DNA from: a bacterium
Lineage (GTDB): Bacteria > SAR324 > XYD2-FULL-50-16
Assembly (NCBI GenBank): GCA_018829445.1
Contig: JAHJTV010000086.1
Location: 1-64,000, forward strand
Direction: 5' to 3'
DNA length: 64,000 nt
The notes below the pieces were generated by a model. The model did not search any database and had not been told where the DNA came from. It saw only the letters and a program-made list of their open reading frames with translations. A program made the position numbers and the translations under genes. This document shows, piece after piece, positions 1 to 7,454 of the stretch; position 1 is the first letter of the stretch; every line of letters begins with the position of its first letter.

Positions 1-125
1 GTTTCAATAATCATCGTAACCTCTTTGGGGTCTATCAACAATCAGTGGCGGAAAAACCGGGGATCGGAATTTCCGTGTTAAATAAACCAGCTTATCTGAA
101 GCTCAGACCAAACTATATGAGGTGA
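1..125 (+). CDS. C-terminal end of an unidentified protein (partial)
   Basis: An open frame enters from the left edge (first full codon at 3) and stops with TGA at 123-125, giving about 40 residues. The composition looks like ordinary protein, with a GIGISVLN stretch and the ending LKLRPNYMR. I do not recognise the family, and the start lies outside the window. The following 149 bases up to the next gene hold a short hairpin-like stretch near 152-166 and no gene. Confidence 0.4.
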   Translation, partial: FNNHRNLFGVYQQSVAEKPGIGISVLNKPAYLKLRPNYMR

Positions 126-274
126 CTCTAAATTTCGGACTTTTTTTCTCCGCGAAGCGGCTTCGTCCAACGATTGTTTCCAGCTGACGTAACTCGCATT
201 TCTTCGTCTCATTGGGCAACGCAGGCACTAACCCCGGTCATTAACTTAAGTAGAATTTAATATAAAATATTGAA

Positions 275-781
275 ATGATTCAGATAAATTTTATTGTTCT
301 CAGTTGGTTATTTGCCATTTCAATCACAGTCCATAATCTTGAAGAAGCTATTTGGCTGCCGAAGTGGTCGATGTCAGCGGGACGCTGGCATCATCCAGTA
401 GAACCTGCAGTATTTAGATTCGCGGTTTTGACCCTAACAATATTTGCTTATATTTCTGCTATTTTGGCATTAGTCGGAGAAAAACAGAGTCTCGGAGCAT
501 ATCTGGTTACGGGATATGCTCTCGCAATGTTGTTGAATGTGATCTTTCCTCATCTTATTGCAACAATTGCCTTAAAAAAATATACGCCTGGGTTAACAAC
601 TGCTTTGTTCTTCAATCTACCTATTACTGCAGGCTTATTATACCATGCTACTATTGAGGGGTATATTGATCTAAATAAGTTCTACTACATAGGTCCCGTG
701 GTTACTATTGGAATTCTTGGATCAATTCCTGTTTTATTTGCGATCGGTAACCGGGTAATTGTCCCCAAGAGGAAAAGCTAA
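275..781 (+). CDS. HXXEE-domain membrane protein
   Basis: A 168-residue protein with four to five predicted membrane segments. The name-giving motif HNLEE is at residues 20-24, and there are further conserved-type histidines (HH near 39, H near 92). This matches the HXXEE family, small integral membrane proteins of unknown biochemical role. The ATG at 275 has no clear ribosome binding site, as is common for integron-type cassette genes. The stop codon runs directly into an imperfect palindrome (779-870), and the gene stands alone, not in an operon. Family call is fairly firm; function unknown. Confidence 0.75.
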   Translation: MIQINFIVLSWLFAISITVHNLEEAIWLPKWSMSAGRWHHPVEPAVFRFAVLTLTIFAYISAILALVGEKQSLGAYLVTGYALAMLLNVIFPHLIATIALKKYTPGLTTALFFNLPITAGLLYHATIEGYIDLNKFYYIGPVVTIGILGSIPVLFAIGNRVIVPKRKS

Positions 782-870
782 CGAATGCATACACAAGCCA
801 ACCCCGTCGCTTCTTCGTCGCTCTGGGCCTGGCTGGTGATGCTGGTGTTGAGGTTGTAGAATCAGTCTAT
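779..870 (+). repeat. attC-like imperfect palindrome after the HXXEE gene
   Basis: The sequence starts on the stop codon with TAACGAATGCATACACAAGC. It continues with AGCCAACCCCG and the partly complementary GGGCCTGGCT. The left half resembles left arms of known attC sites (TAAC, a short spacer, CAAGCC, then a C-rich arm). The right-hand core GTTRRRY is not intact. The same AATGCATA core follows the stop of the next gene at about 1500. I read it as a degenerate cassette recombination site; a chance palindrome cannot be excluded. Confidence 0.4.
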
Positions 871-1042
871 TTTGAGTTTAAACATCAGTTTTTTTGTGTC
901 TAGAAGCCTGTTAAATCAATTTGGAAGTGAAAATTAGTCCCAGAAATATGTAGCAACACGTTTTTTAGACAAATTTTGGAGACCTTGAAATCGGAAGGAC
1001 TTATTCTACAGTCTCGTTAACTTTAAAAGAAGGAACATACAG

Positions 1043-1496
1043 TTGAAACAGCGAATTATGGGGTTCGATTTTGCTCGAGCGATTGCAATTTTTGGGATGG
1101 TCATTGTGAATTTCAAAATTGCAATGAATGCAGAGAAAGGGAACCAGGTACTTCTCTGGTTTTCAGGGCTTTTTGAGGGGAGAGCATCGGCTCTTTTCGT
1201 GGAGCTTGCAGGCATTGGTCTCACATTTTTGACTTCAAAAGCAAGGTTATCCGGAGATCGAGTATTGATAAGAAGGAGTCAGTACAGGTCAGTTGTCGCT
1301 TTCGCTTTATGTTGCTCACGTTATCATTGGCATGGGAACTTTGGAAGGAGTAGGTCGACTTGAAAACCAGACAATCGATTTCTCATTACTTAGCGCGCTT
1401 TTGTTTTGTCTAATTGCTGTCGTGTTTAGTGTCATCTGGCTAAGGTTCTTCAAATCTGGTCCACTTGAGTGGTTGTTTCGCAAGATTGCCAGTTAA
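1043..1496 (+). pseudogene. DUF418-type membrane protein, internally deleted and frameshifted
   Basis: The first part (TTG start at 1043, AAGGA 8 bases upstream) encodes the typical N-terminus of DUF418/DUF1624 acyltransferase-like membrane proteins: GFDFARAIAIFGMVIVNF, then a second hydrophobic helix. From about 1293 a different frame encodes the typical C-terminus of the same family: SLSLYVAHVI, two helices, then GPLEWLFR. The family is normally 350-400 residues, so some 200 central residues are missing and the halves are out of frame. The junction lies near 1260-1293. Non-functional remnant unless recoded. Confidence 0.75.
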
Positions 1497-1590
1497 TAAA
1501 TGCATAAACATGGACTTTTATCGCGCAGCTTCGGTCGCTACGCTCTCTGCACTTAGCGATAAAAGCCGGTTAAACCAGTGTTGGTTTGCA
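1494..1590 (+). repeat. attC-like imperfect palindrome after the DUF418 remnant
   Basis: Immediately after the TAA stop lies AAATGCATAAACATGG, then GGACTTTTATCGC. The latter is answered downstream by GCGATAAAAGCC (one mismatch). GTTAAAC at 1569-1575 fits the integron right core GTTRRRY. Together they make a stem of about 80 bases with an outer, weaker pairing. The TAA..AATGCATA..ACA start is shared with the element at 779. I infer a cassette recombination site or its relic. Confidence 0.5.
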
Positions 1591-1672
1591 TATAACATCG
1601 AAATTTTAGATTCCCAAAGAGTTTTTATGTTTAATAGTCGGATTGTAATTACAAAATTAGCGGTCAAATCTT

Positions 1673-2362
1673 ATGAAACTTATGAATAGAAAAGAATTCT
1701 TATTTATCACTAAAAGCTTAGTTTGCAGTTTATTTTATTTTGGGATTAACCCATTATCTTTGTCTGGTAAAAGCAAAGATAGGCCTTTGGTTCCACTGAA
1801 TACAGAATTGAGTAAAATCCAAATCATTTATGCAAGTTTTCACGGATCAACAGCACAAATCGCTGAATATATGGGTAAGAAATTAGAAAAAATCGGAATT
1901 TCAGTTTCAGTGAAATCAATCGATGATGATATTGATTTTACTGCTTGTAATGGAATAATTATGGGGGCACCGATTCATCGAGGTAAGTGGATGACCGAAG
2001 CTGAAGAATATATCAAGAAACACAGCAAAAAATTAGAGCAACTGCCTTTTGCATGTTTCTATACTTGTATGTCTAAAGCAAAGCAACCACCTTCAAAGGA
2101 TACACTGGATGAACTGTCTTCTTACCAATCAGCTATGGCTGATTTGTTTCCAACCCTGTCTCCTTCTCATATAGGTTCCTTTGCAGGGGTACTTGATTAT
2201 GATAAATGTAGTTTACCTGCTAAATTGGTTATGTGGTCGATTTTAAGTAAAAATGATCTTGAAGCGGGTGATTACAGAGATTGGCAGGCTATTGAAAAAT
2301 GGTTAAGTTTCACAACAAATTACTTGATCTCTGAAAACACTTTAAAGCAGGCTAAAGTGTAG
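1673..2362 (+). CDS. Flavodoxin-domain protein with N-terminal membrane/signal segment
   Basis: A 229-residue protein. Residues about 8-30 form a hydrophobic segment (signal peptide or anchor). A flavodoxin-type domain follows from about residue 45. The FMN phosphate loop is YASFHGSTAQIA, and GAPIHRGKW is characteristic of the protoporphyrinogen-oxidase-like flavodoxin family (HemG relatives). Length and C-terminus resemble the flavodoxin_5 group, but the export segment is unusual for HemG, so I do not assign that name. An alternative ATG lies at 1682. It is a lone gene between two attC-like palindromes. Confidence 0.65.
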   Translation: MKLMNRKEFLFITKSLVCSLFYFGINPLSLSGKSKDRPLVPLNTELSKIQIIYASFHGSTAQIAEYMGKKLEKIGISVSVKSIDDDIDFTACNGIIMGAPIHRGKWMTEAEEYIKKHSKKLEQLPFACFYTCMSKAKQPPSKDTLDELSSYQSAMADLFPTLSPSHIGSFAGVLDYDKCSLPAKLVMWSILSKNDLEAGDYRDWQAIEKWLSFTTNYLISENTLKQAKV

Positions 2363-2379
2363 TGCATTTGTAATTATAA

Positions 2380-2450
2380 AACGAACAAATTGCTACACCG
2401 GACCTCCACCGCGCGTCTTCGGCACACAGCTACGGCCAGTGAGCATTGCA
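2380..2450 (+). repeat. attC-like imperfect palindrome after the flavodoxin gene
   Basis: GCTACACCGGACC (2392-2404) pairs with GGCCAGTGAGC (2434-2444) as GCT, CAC, GG, CC with unpaired bases on one strand only, which is the extrahelical-base pattern of attC hairpins. AACGAAC precedes it. No clean GTTRRRY core is visible on the right. It sits between two unrelated genes, like the elements at 779 and 1494. Confidence 0.4.
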
Positions 2451-2493
2451 TTATCTTCTGAAATTACACATTTTTTCTCTTCTCAAATACTGC

Positions 2494-2522
2494 TTGACTA
2501 TAGGGGGTATAGTGCTTAAGAT
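2494..2522 (+). promoter_or_regulatory. Promoter of the toxin-antitoxin operon
   Basis: TTGACT (2494-2499) and TAAGAT (2517-2522) are separated by exactly 17 bases, a good match to a housekeeping sigma-70 promoter. It ends two bases before the paired operator-like repeats and 45 bases before the antitoxin ATG. Confidence 0.65.
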
Positions 2523-2523
2523 G

Positions 2524-2552
2524 TACGTATGTAATATCTATTTCGTACGTAT
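2524..2552 (+). promoter_or_regulatory. Paired TACGTAT operator-like repeats
   Basis: TACGTAT occurs at 2524-2530 and again at 2546-2552, a 22-base period (about two helical turns). Each contains the palindrome TACGTA. The position, overlapping the start of transcription between the -10 box and the antitoxin RBS, fits autorepression by the antitoxin, as is usual for Phd-type modules. The function is inferred. Confidence 0.55.
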
Positions 2553-2567
2553 TTAAAGGAGATCAAA

Positions 2568-2804
2568 ATGAAAACCGTTAGCCCCACAGAATTAAGGAGC
2601 AACATATATAAGCTTTTAGATGAGGTGCTCAACAGCGGAGTTCCCATTGAGATCAACAAGGGAGGAAAGCTTCTTAGAATTGTCCCCGTTGCAAAAAGCA
2701 ACAAGTTAGCAAATTTGAATTCAAAGCCAGATATCATTGTTGGGAGTCCTGATGATCTTGTTAATATTACATGGGAAAAGGAGGTCAATCTTGATTTACC
2801 TTGA
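2568..2804 (+). CDS. Phd/YefM-type antitoxin
   Basis: A 78-residue protein starting MKTVSPTELRSNIYKLLDEV, the usual Phd-fold DNA-binding N-terminus. It continues with the PIEINKGGKLLRIVP strand region and a flexible C-terminal tail that would cover the toxin. AAAGGAG lies 7 bases before the ATG. Its last codons overlap the toxin start (TTG at 2791), so the two are translationally coupled. It is expected to bind the TACGTAT repeats upstream and neutralise the PIN toxin. Confidence 0.8.
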   Translation: MKTVSPTELRSNIYKLLDEVLNSGVPIEINKGGKLLRIVPVAKSNKLANLNSKPDIIVGSPDDLVNITWEKEVNLDLP

Positions 2805-3165
2805 TACTCACATAGTCGTCTGGTTGTTTGTTGGTCAAACTGAAAAACTAAGTAACAAAGCTAAAGACTTATTAAATGATAATGAAATTCATATTTCTCC
2901 CATCGTTCGATTGGAGCTTCAATATTTAAATGAGATCAATCGAATCACTGTTCCTGCGAGTGAAGTTATTACAGATCTCTCAAATTCCATTGGACTTAAA
3001 ATTTGTGATAAAAATTTCAATAATGTAATTAATTCTGCTATGGAACTTGAATGGACACGGGATCCATTTGATAGGATAATCGTTGCACATGCCTCATTAA
3101 ACGATGACTACTTGGTAACAAAGGATCAAACGGTCTTAGAAAACTACAGCAAGTCTTTGTATTAA
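2791..3165 (+). CDS. PIN-domain (VapC-like) toxin
   Basis: A PIN-domain ribonuclease of about 125 residues. All four acidic positions of the metal site are visible: D in IYLDTHIVVWL at the N-terminus, E in VRLELQYL, D in RDPFDRIIVAHA, and D in LVTKDQTV. I chose TTG at 2791 because AAAAGGAGG sits 6 bases upstream and translation from there starts right at the PIN fold. The frame is open further left but adds unrelated residues. It overlaps the antitoxin by 14 bases. Its expected role is growth inhibition by RNA cleavage; the target RNA is unknown. Confidence 0.85.
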   Translation: MIYLDTHIVVWLFVGQTEKLSNKAKDLLNDNEIHISPIVRLELQYLNEINRITVPASEVITDLSNSIGLKICDKNFNNVINSAMELEWTRDPFDRIIVAHASLNDDYLVTKDQTVLENYSKSLY

Positions 3166-3314
3166 TATCCAGATTAAAAGATAACAAATAACTGAAGCTG
3201 ACGGCATAGCACGCTCGATGGGTGTGGGTTTATCAATTATAGCACCAGTCGTGTTCACTCAAAGGTGGCCATAGCCGCTGCTCAGATCGGCTTTATCGCG
3301 CCGGGGAAAGCTCG

Positions 3315-3935
3315 GTGTATCTGGCCAGGGTGAAAGTCCCTGTTGGGAATGGATGCTGAGAAGCATCTGTGTAAGGGCGAGCCACCCACCCGTATCGAGC
3401 CTTGGACTCATGGCGGAGTAATGTCGAGAGATATGACCAACAAAATGGGTTAAGCGTAGGCAGAGAATCCTTTAGGCCGCAGGGGTGAGAAGCGAAGCTT
3501 GCAGCTACGAACGCGCTCCCCCGGATCAAGCCCGGGGCAGGCTCTGGAGTGCAGGTACAGCATCGAAATGCTCAATATGGATGCCGAGGGTTTTACGCGC
3601 ACCGAAGGCAACACGGGAGCATCCGCTATGGCAAGAATGTGGAGGTGCACCGGAGTCCTCAGGCTGTGGCATGTATGAAGAGAGGTATACAAGAACTTGG
3701 GAGATCCTATAGATTCCTGGAATATCTGGGTAGGGCAGCTAAAGTGAGGAAAGAGGCGAACGATGATCTATAGGAAGTCGGATCAACTCATAGTACTCCG
3801 AGCATGGGAAAGCCATGTACATGGGGAAGGAGTTGACAGTTATGTGTAGCCCTTAAAGGAAACTCATGCCGGACATGTAGGATCGGATCACATGAGCCAA
3901 CCTCACTGAGGGGAATAGTAAACCTTTAGCGAATC
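3315..3935 (+). mobile_element. Group II intron 5' fragment without reverse transcriptase
   Basis: The sequence begins GTGTATCTGGCCAGGGTGAA, with AGGGTGAAAGTCCCT forming the first hairpin typical of the 5' end of bacterial group II introns. It continues with GTGTAAGGGCGAGCC, ATATGACCAACAAAATGGG, GAATGTGGAGG and CATGGGAAAGCCATGTACAT, stretches I associate with domains I-III. No reverse transcriptase frame follows, and I find no domain V consensus before the regulator at 4192. I infer a 3'-truncated relic. A CCCCGG/CCGGGG hairpin around 3519-3537 looks like an inserted palindromic repeat. The flanks 3166-3314 and 3936-4191 hold no gene. Confidence 0.55.
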
Positions 3936-4191
3936 CGATTCAAGTTCGTGTCTGGTCAGTAAAAGTCAATTGAATCAAATTGATATTGGGAAAAGCAAAT
4001 GAAGACAGGCTGAAATCTTGAACTCTGCGTTTTTGCAGGAATAGAGCAATTTTGCCAAGTATTTTATTTGTTTTTCCACCCGAATGACTTGGGCGGAATC
4101 CAAAAGAGACACGGATTGACATTTGAGATGCTTGCGGTATCTTTCTTACAGGTATTCGAAATCATCTATCAAAAACTGCACGGATGCGGAT

Positions 4192-7100
4192 ATGATTATA
4201 CCCCTTAAATCAAAACTGACCCTGCCACGTCTGCCTTCAACTATTCAGAGGCAACGCCTGTTCTCTTTAGTGGAAAACTCTCCCATACGGAAAATCACCA
4301 CCATTGTAGCCGGTGCCGGTTTCGGTAAAACAACGCTGGCAACCCAAATCATAAACCTGCTGGGATTTAAACACGTCTGGTACAGGCTGGATCAGTCGGA
4401 TGTGGATTTTTTTACATTTTTATCCTACCTGGTTACGGGCTTTAGAAAATATTATTCCGATTTTGGCCAGGATACCTTAAACAGAATTCAACAAACAAGA
4501 TCGTTAAAACAGGAGTGGCAGTCTATTTTAACTGTTTTTCTGAGCGAGATTGATCATTACATTGATGATAACTTTTTAGTTGTGGTCGACGATTATCACC
4601 TCATTCAGGAAAATCATGAGATCAATGAACTGACCGGGTATGTTCTGGAAAGGATCAATCCCCTGGTTCATCTGATCATTATCAGCCGAACCGAACCAAA
4701 AATCCCTCTGGCTCGATACAGGGCAATAAGGGAGTTAACGGAAATTACTGAAAGTGATTTACGATTTACCAATTCGGAAATCAGGCTGATGTTTCAACAA
4801 CTCTTTGAACTGCCACTTGAGGAAAAAAGTCTTGAGATTTTATTAGAGAAAACAGGAGGCTGGATCTCGGGTGTGATTCTGTTTTATCATACTTTAAAGG
4901 GAAAACCCCCCGAAGAGATCAGGTGTCTTCTCGATCAATCAAAGGGGACAAACAGGTTTATTGCGTCCTATCTGGAGGAGAACGTTTTTTCTCAGCAATC
5001 GGAGAAGATTAAGGATTTTCTGCAGAGAACCTCCTTTTTTCCGCAATTGGATGTGGAGTTCTGTAATGAAGTATTGGAAATTGATGATGCTGCTGATATC
5101 CTGGAATATCTGGAGACAAATCACCTGTTTACATTCCCCTTGGAAGAGAACAGATCAACCTTTTTTTACCATCACCTCTTTCAGGATTTCCTGAAAAAAC
5201 GATTCATCAAGGAGTGTGATAAAAACGACTATGAGCAGTTCCATAGAAAGGCTGCCCAAATCTGCCACAACAAAGGGTTAGAGGAAAACGCCCTTGGTCA
5301 TTACCTGTCCGCCCGGTTATATCAGGAGTGTTGCACTATTCTAAATCAAATCGGAAAAGATCTGCTAAAAGCAGGGAAATTCAGGCAATTGGAATCCTAT
5401 CTAATCTCAATTCCCCGACAATACCTTGATAAGGAGCCCTGGCTGCTTTATTCGCAGGCGAGAATTTATGACCTGTCCGGACAACCCAAAATGGCTATCA
5501 CTTATTACAGAAAAGCCCACGGGAAGTTTGCGGAATTGGATATCAAAAAAGGTGCGGGATTGTGCCTGAATGCCTTGGGAAATAACTACTTTCAAACCGG
5601 GAACTTTCATCAAGCGGAAAAAAAGCTGGAAGAGGTGCTGGGCTCTTTTAGGGAAGACAATCGAGTGACGCTAAATATTCTGACCCACCTGGTTTTTATC
5701 TCCTCTCATTTGGGAAAGATGGAAAAAGCCGACCAATACTTTGAAAGAGGCGTTAATCTGGCTGAAATCATTAATGAAAAAGGGTTGCTGGAAAGCCTTT
5801 ATCTTAACCAGGGATTTCGATATGGTTGCTCCGGCGATCTGGAAAAGGCCCTGGAACTTGCCTGGAAAGCACATGATGCCTTCAAGGATGAAAAGCTTCA
5901 TCATCTGCTGGCATTTAATCACCATCTCATAGCATGGATAAGTCATTACCTGGGAGAATATGAGCAGGGATATGAAAATGCTCAAAAGGGTCTGGAGGTC
6001 ACCCGGAGACTTGACTTTCGGGATTCATCCTACGCCTGGCTGTTGATGGATGTGGCACTAAACGCAATTCCATTGACCAGGGAAAATGAAGCGCTGGAAC
6101 ACGCCTCTAAAGCTTTGGAAGCATTCAAGTCAATGGAAAATCGATGGGGTCAAGCCTATTCGCTGCATATTCTCCAATTGGCCTATATGGCCACAGGCAA
6201 CCTTATAAAAGCTCAACAGGCAGGGGAGCAGAGCCTGGAAAGAATTGATGGTCTGAGTCTTCCCTTTGAAGATAGTTTGTTTGGTTCGCACCTGGCCAAT
6301 CTGTACCTGGAAACAGGCAATTATCAACCCGCGCTTCCTCTTCTGGAAAAAGCCAGAAAGCTTGTTGGCAAGGCAACCTTCTTCTCGTTTCAGATTGAAG
6401 TCTGGTTGGCAAAATACTATTTCAAAACAGATCAACTTGAATTGGCTAAAAAAAAGCTCAAGGCGTGCCTGTCAGAAGATACATTTGAAAAATACCACTT
6501 TTGCCTCCATCAGGAAAGAGAATGGTTATTGATTGTATTGCCAGGGATAGATGGAAGCGGCTTTAAACAATCCGATATCGAACGGTTAGTAGGGGAAAAG
6601 GAATTTTCCAGTGCGGGTAAGTCAACAGTCAAACCTGAAATTTCCTCTCCCATCACCGCTATCCCGGTTGGAATGCAGCTGGGCGATCTCAGCATCTATT
6701 GCCTGGGGCCATTCAAAGTTTTCACAGGCGGACAAGAAATCCCCCAAAACCGGTGGTCCAGCCAGAAAGCCAAACTATTGCTGAAATACCTGATTCAACA
6801 AAGGACAAAGGGCTATATCGATAAAGAGCTTCTTATCGAGTTTCTCTGGCCTGAATCTTCATCATCCAAAGCTTCACATCGACTTCAAGTGGCCTTATCA
6901 ACACTGAGGCAGATTCTGGGTTCAACCACCCATAAGAAAGGCGCATCGGATCAATACATCAAAAGAGACGGCAATGCCTATCTTTTAACCCCGGGAGAAA
7001 ACGGCTGGATAGATTGCGACCGGTTTCTGGAGGAAGTCACACTATCGAAACAAAATCCAGAAACTGCAGTTGTCCATCTCCTGAAAGCTGAAACCCTCTA

Positions 7101-7443
7101 TCAGGGAGAGTATATGCAGGAGGAACCCTATGTTGAGATCTTTGAAAGCAAAAGGGAGTTCTACAAGGAAAAGTATCTGCAGGTGCTGCAAAACCTGATC
7201 AGGCATTTCGACGCGGAAGCAGGTTATGAGAAATGTATTGAATACGTGGAGAAGTCTCTCACCTGCGACCCCTATAATGAAGTCCTCTATTGTGCTTTGA
7301 TGAAATATCATTCATTTTACGGAAACAAACGCAAAATTAAACAAATATATCAAAATTGTACAAATTTTCTTAAATCCGGTTTTGATGAAGCCCCGAGCAC
7401 AGAGACCAGCACATTATACCAACAACTCATAACCCGGGGTTGA
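4192..7443 (+). CDS. MalT-like STAND ATPase regulator with C-terminal SARP (wHTH-BTAD) domain
   Basis: About 1083 residues. It opens like MalT-family regulators (IIPLKSKLTLPRLPS). Walker A AGAGFGKTT is near residue 40 and Walker B FLVVVDDYHL near 130. A TPR-rich middle runs from about 380 to 780. The C-terminus is not a LuxR helix-turn-helix. It has a SARP-type winged helix (LSIYCLGPFKVFTGG at about 832, then WSSQKAKLLLKYL) followed by a bacterial activator (BTAD) domain. Such proteins are ligand-gated transcription activators. ATG 4192 puts the family start at the N-terminus; a TTG at 4123 in frame is possible. It ends 11 bases from the convergent amidohydrolase gene, which may be in its regulon. 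Confidence 0.85.
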   Translation: MIIPLKSKLTLPRLPSTIQRQRLFSLVENSPIRKITTIVAGAGFGKTTLATQIINLLGFKHVWYRLDQSDVDFFTFLSYLVTGFRKYYSDFGQDTLNRIQQTRSLKQEWQSILTVFLSEIDHYIDDNFLVVVDDYHLIQENHEINELTGYVLERINPLVHLIIISRTEPKIPLARYRAIRELTEITESDLRFTNSEIRLMFQQLFELPLEEKSLEILLEKTGGWISGVILFYHTLKGKPPEEIRCLLDQSKGTNRFIASYLEENVFSQQSEKIKDFLQRTSFFPQLDVEFCNEVLEIDDAADILEYLETNHLFTFPLEENRSTFFYHHLFQDFLKKRFIKECDKNDYEQFHRKAAQICHNKGLEENALGHYLSARLYQECCTILNQIGKDLLKAGKFRQLESYLISIPRQYLDKEPWLLYSQARIYDLSGQPKMAITYYRKAHGKFAELDIKKGAGLCLNALGNNYFQTGNFHQAEKKLEEVLGSFREDNRVTLNILTHLVFISSHLGKMEKADQYFERGVNLAEIINEKGLLESLYLNQGFRYGCSGDLEKALELAWKAHDAFKDEKLHHLLAFNHHLIAWISHYLGEYEQGYENAQKGLEVTRRLDFRDSSYAWLLMDVALNAIPLTRENEALEHASKALEAFKSMENRWGQAYSLHILQLAYMATGNLIKAQQAGEQSLERIDGLSLPFEDSLFGSHLANLYLETGNYQPALPLLEKARKLVGKATFFSFQIEVWLAKYYFKTDQLELAKKKLKACLSEDTFEKYHFCLHQEREWLLIVLPGIDGSGFKQSDIERLVGEKEFSSAGKSTVKPEISSPITAIPVGMQLGDLSIYCLGPFKVFTGGQEIPQNRWSSQKAKLLLKYLIQQRTKGYIDKELLIEFLWPESSSSKASHRLQVALSTLRQILGSTTHKKGASDQYIKRDGNAYLLTPGENGWIDCDRFLEEVTLSKQNPETAVVHLLKAETLYQGEYMQEEPYVEIFESKREFYKEKYLQVLQNLIRHFDAEAGYEKCIEYVEKSLTCDPYNEVLYCALMKYHSFYGNKRKIKQIYQNCTNFLKSGFDEAPSTETSTLYQQLITRG

Positions 7444-7454
7444 CATCATTTATT

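Noticed and set aside
1465..1689. Open frame across 1465-1689, plus strand
   Set aside because: It reads through the attC-like palindrome and overlaps both neighbours; the composition is not protein-like.
3293..3773. Several short open frames on both strands
   Set aside because: They fall inside the structured intron-like RNA and resemble no intron-encoded protein.
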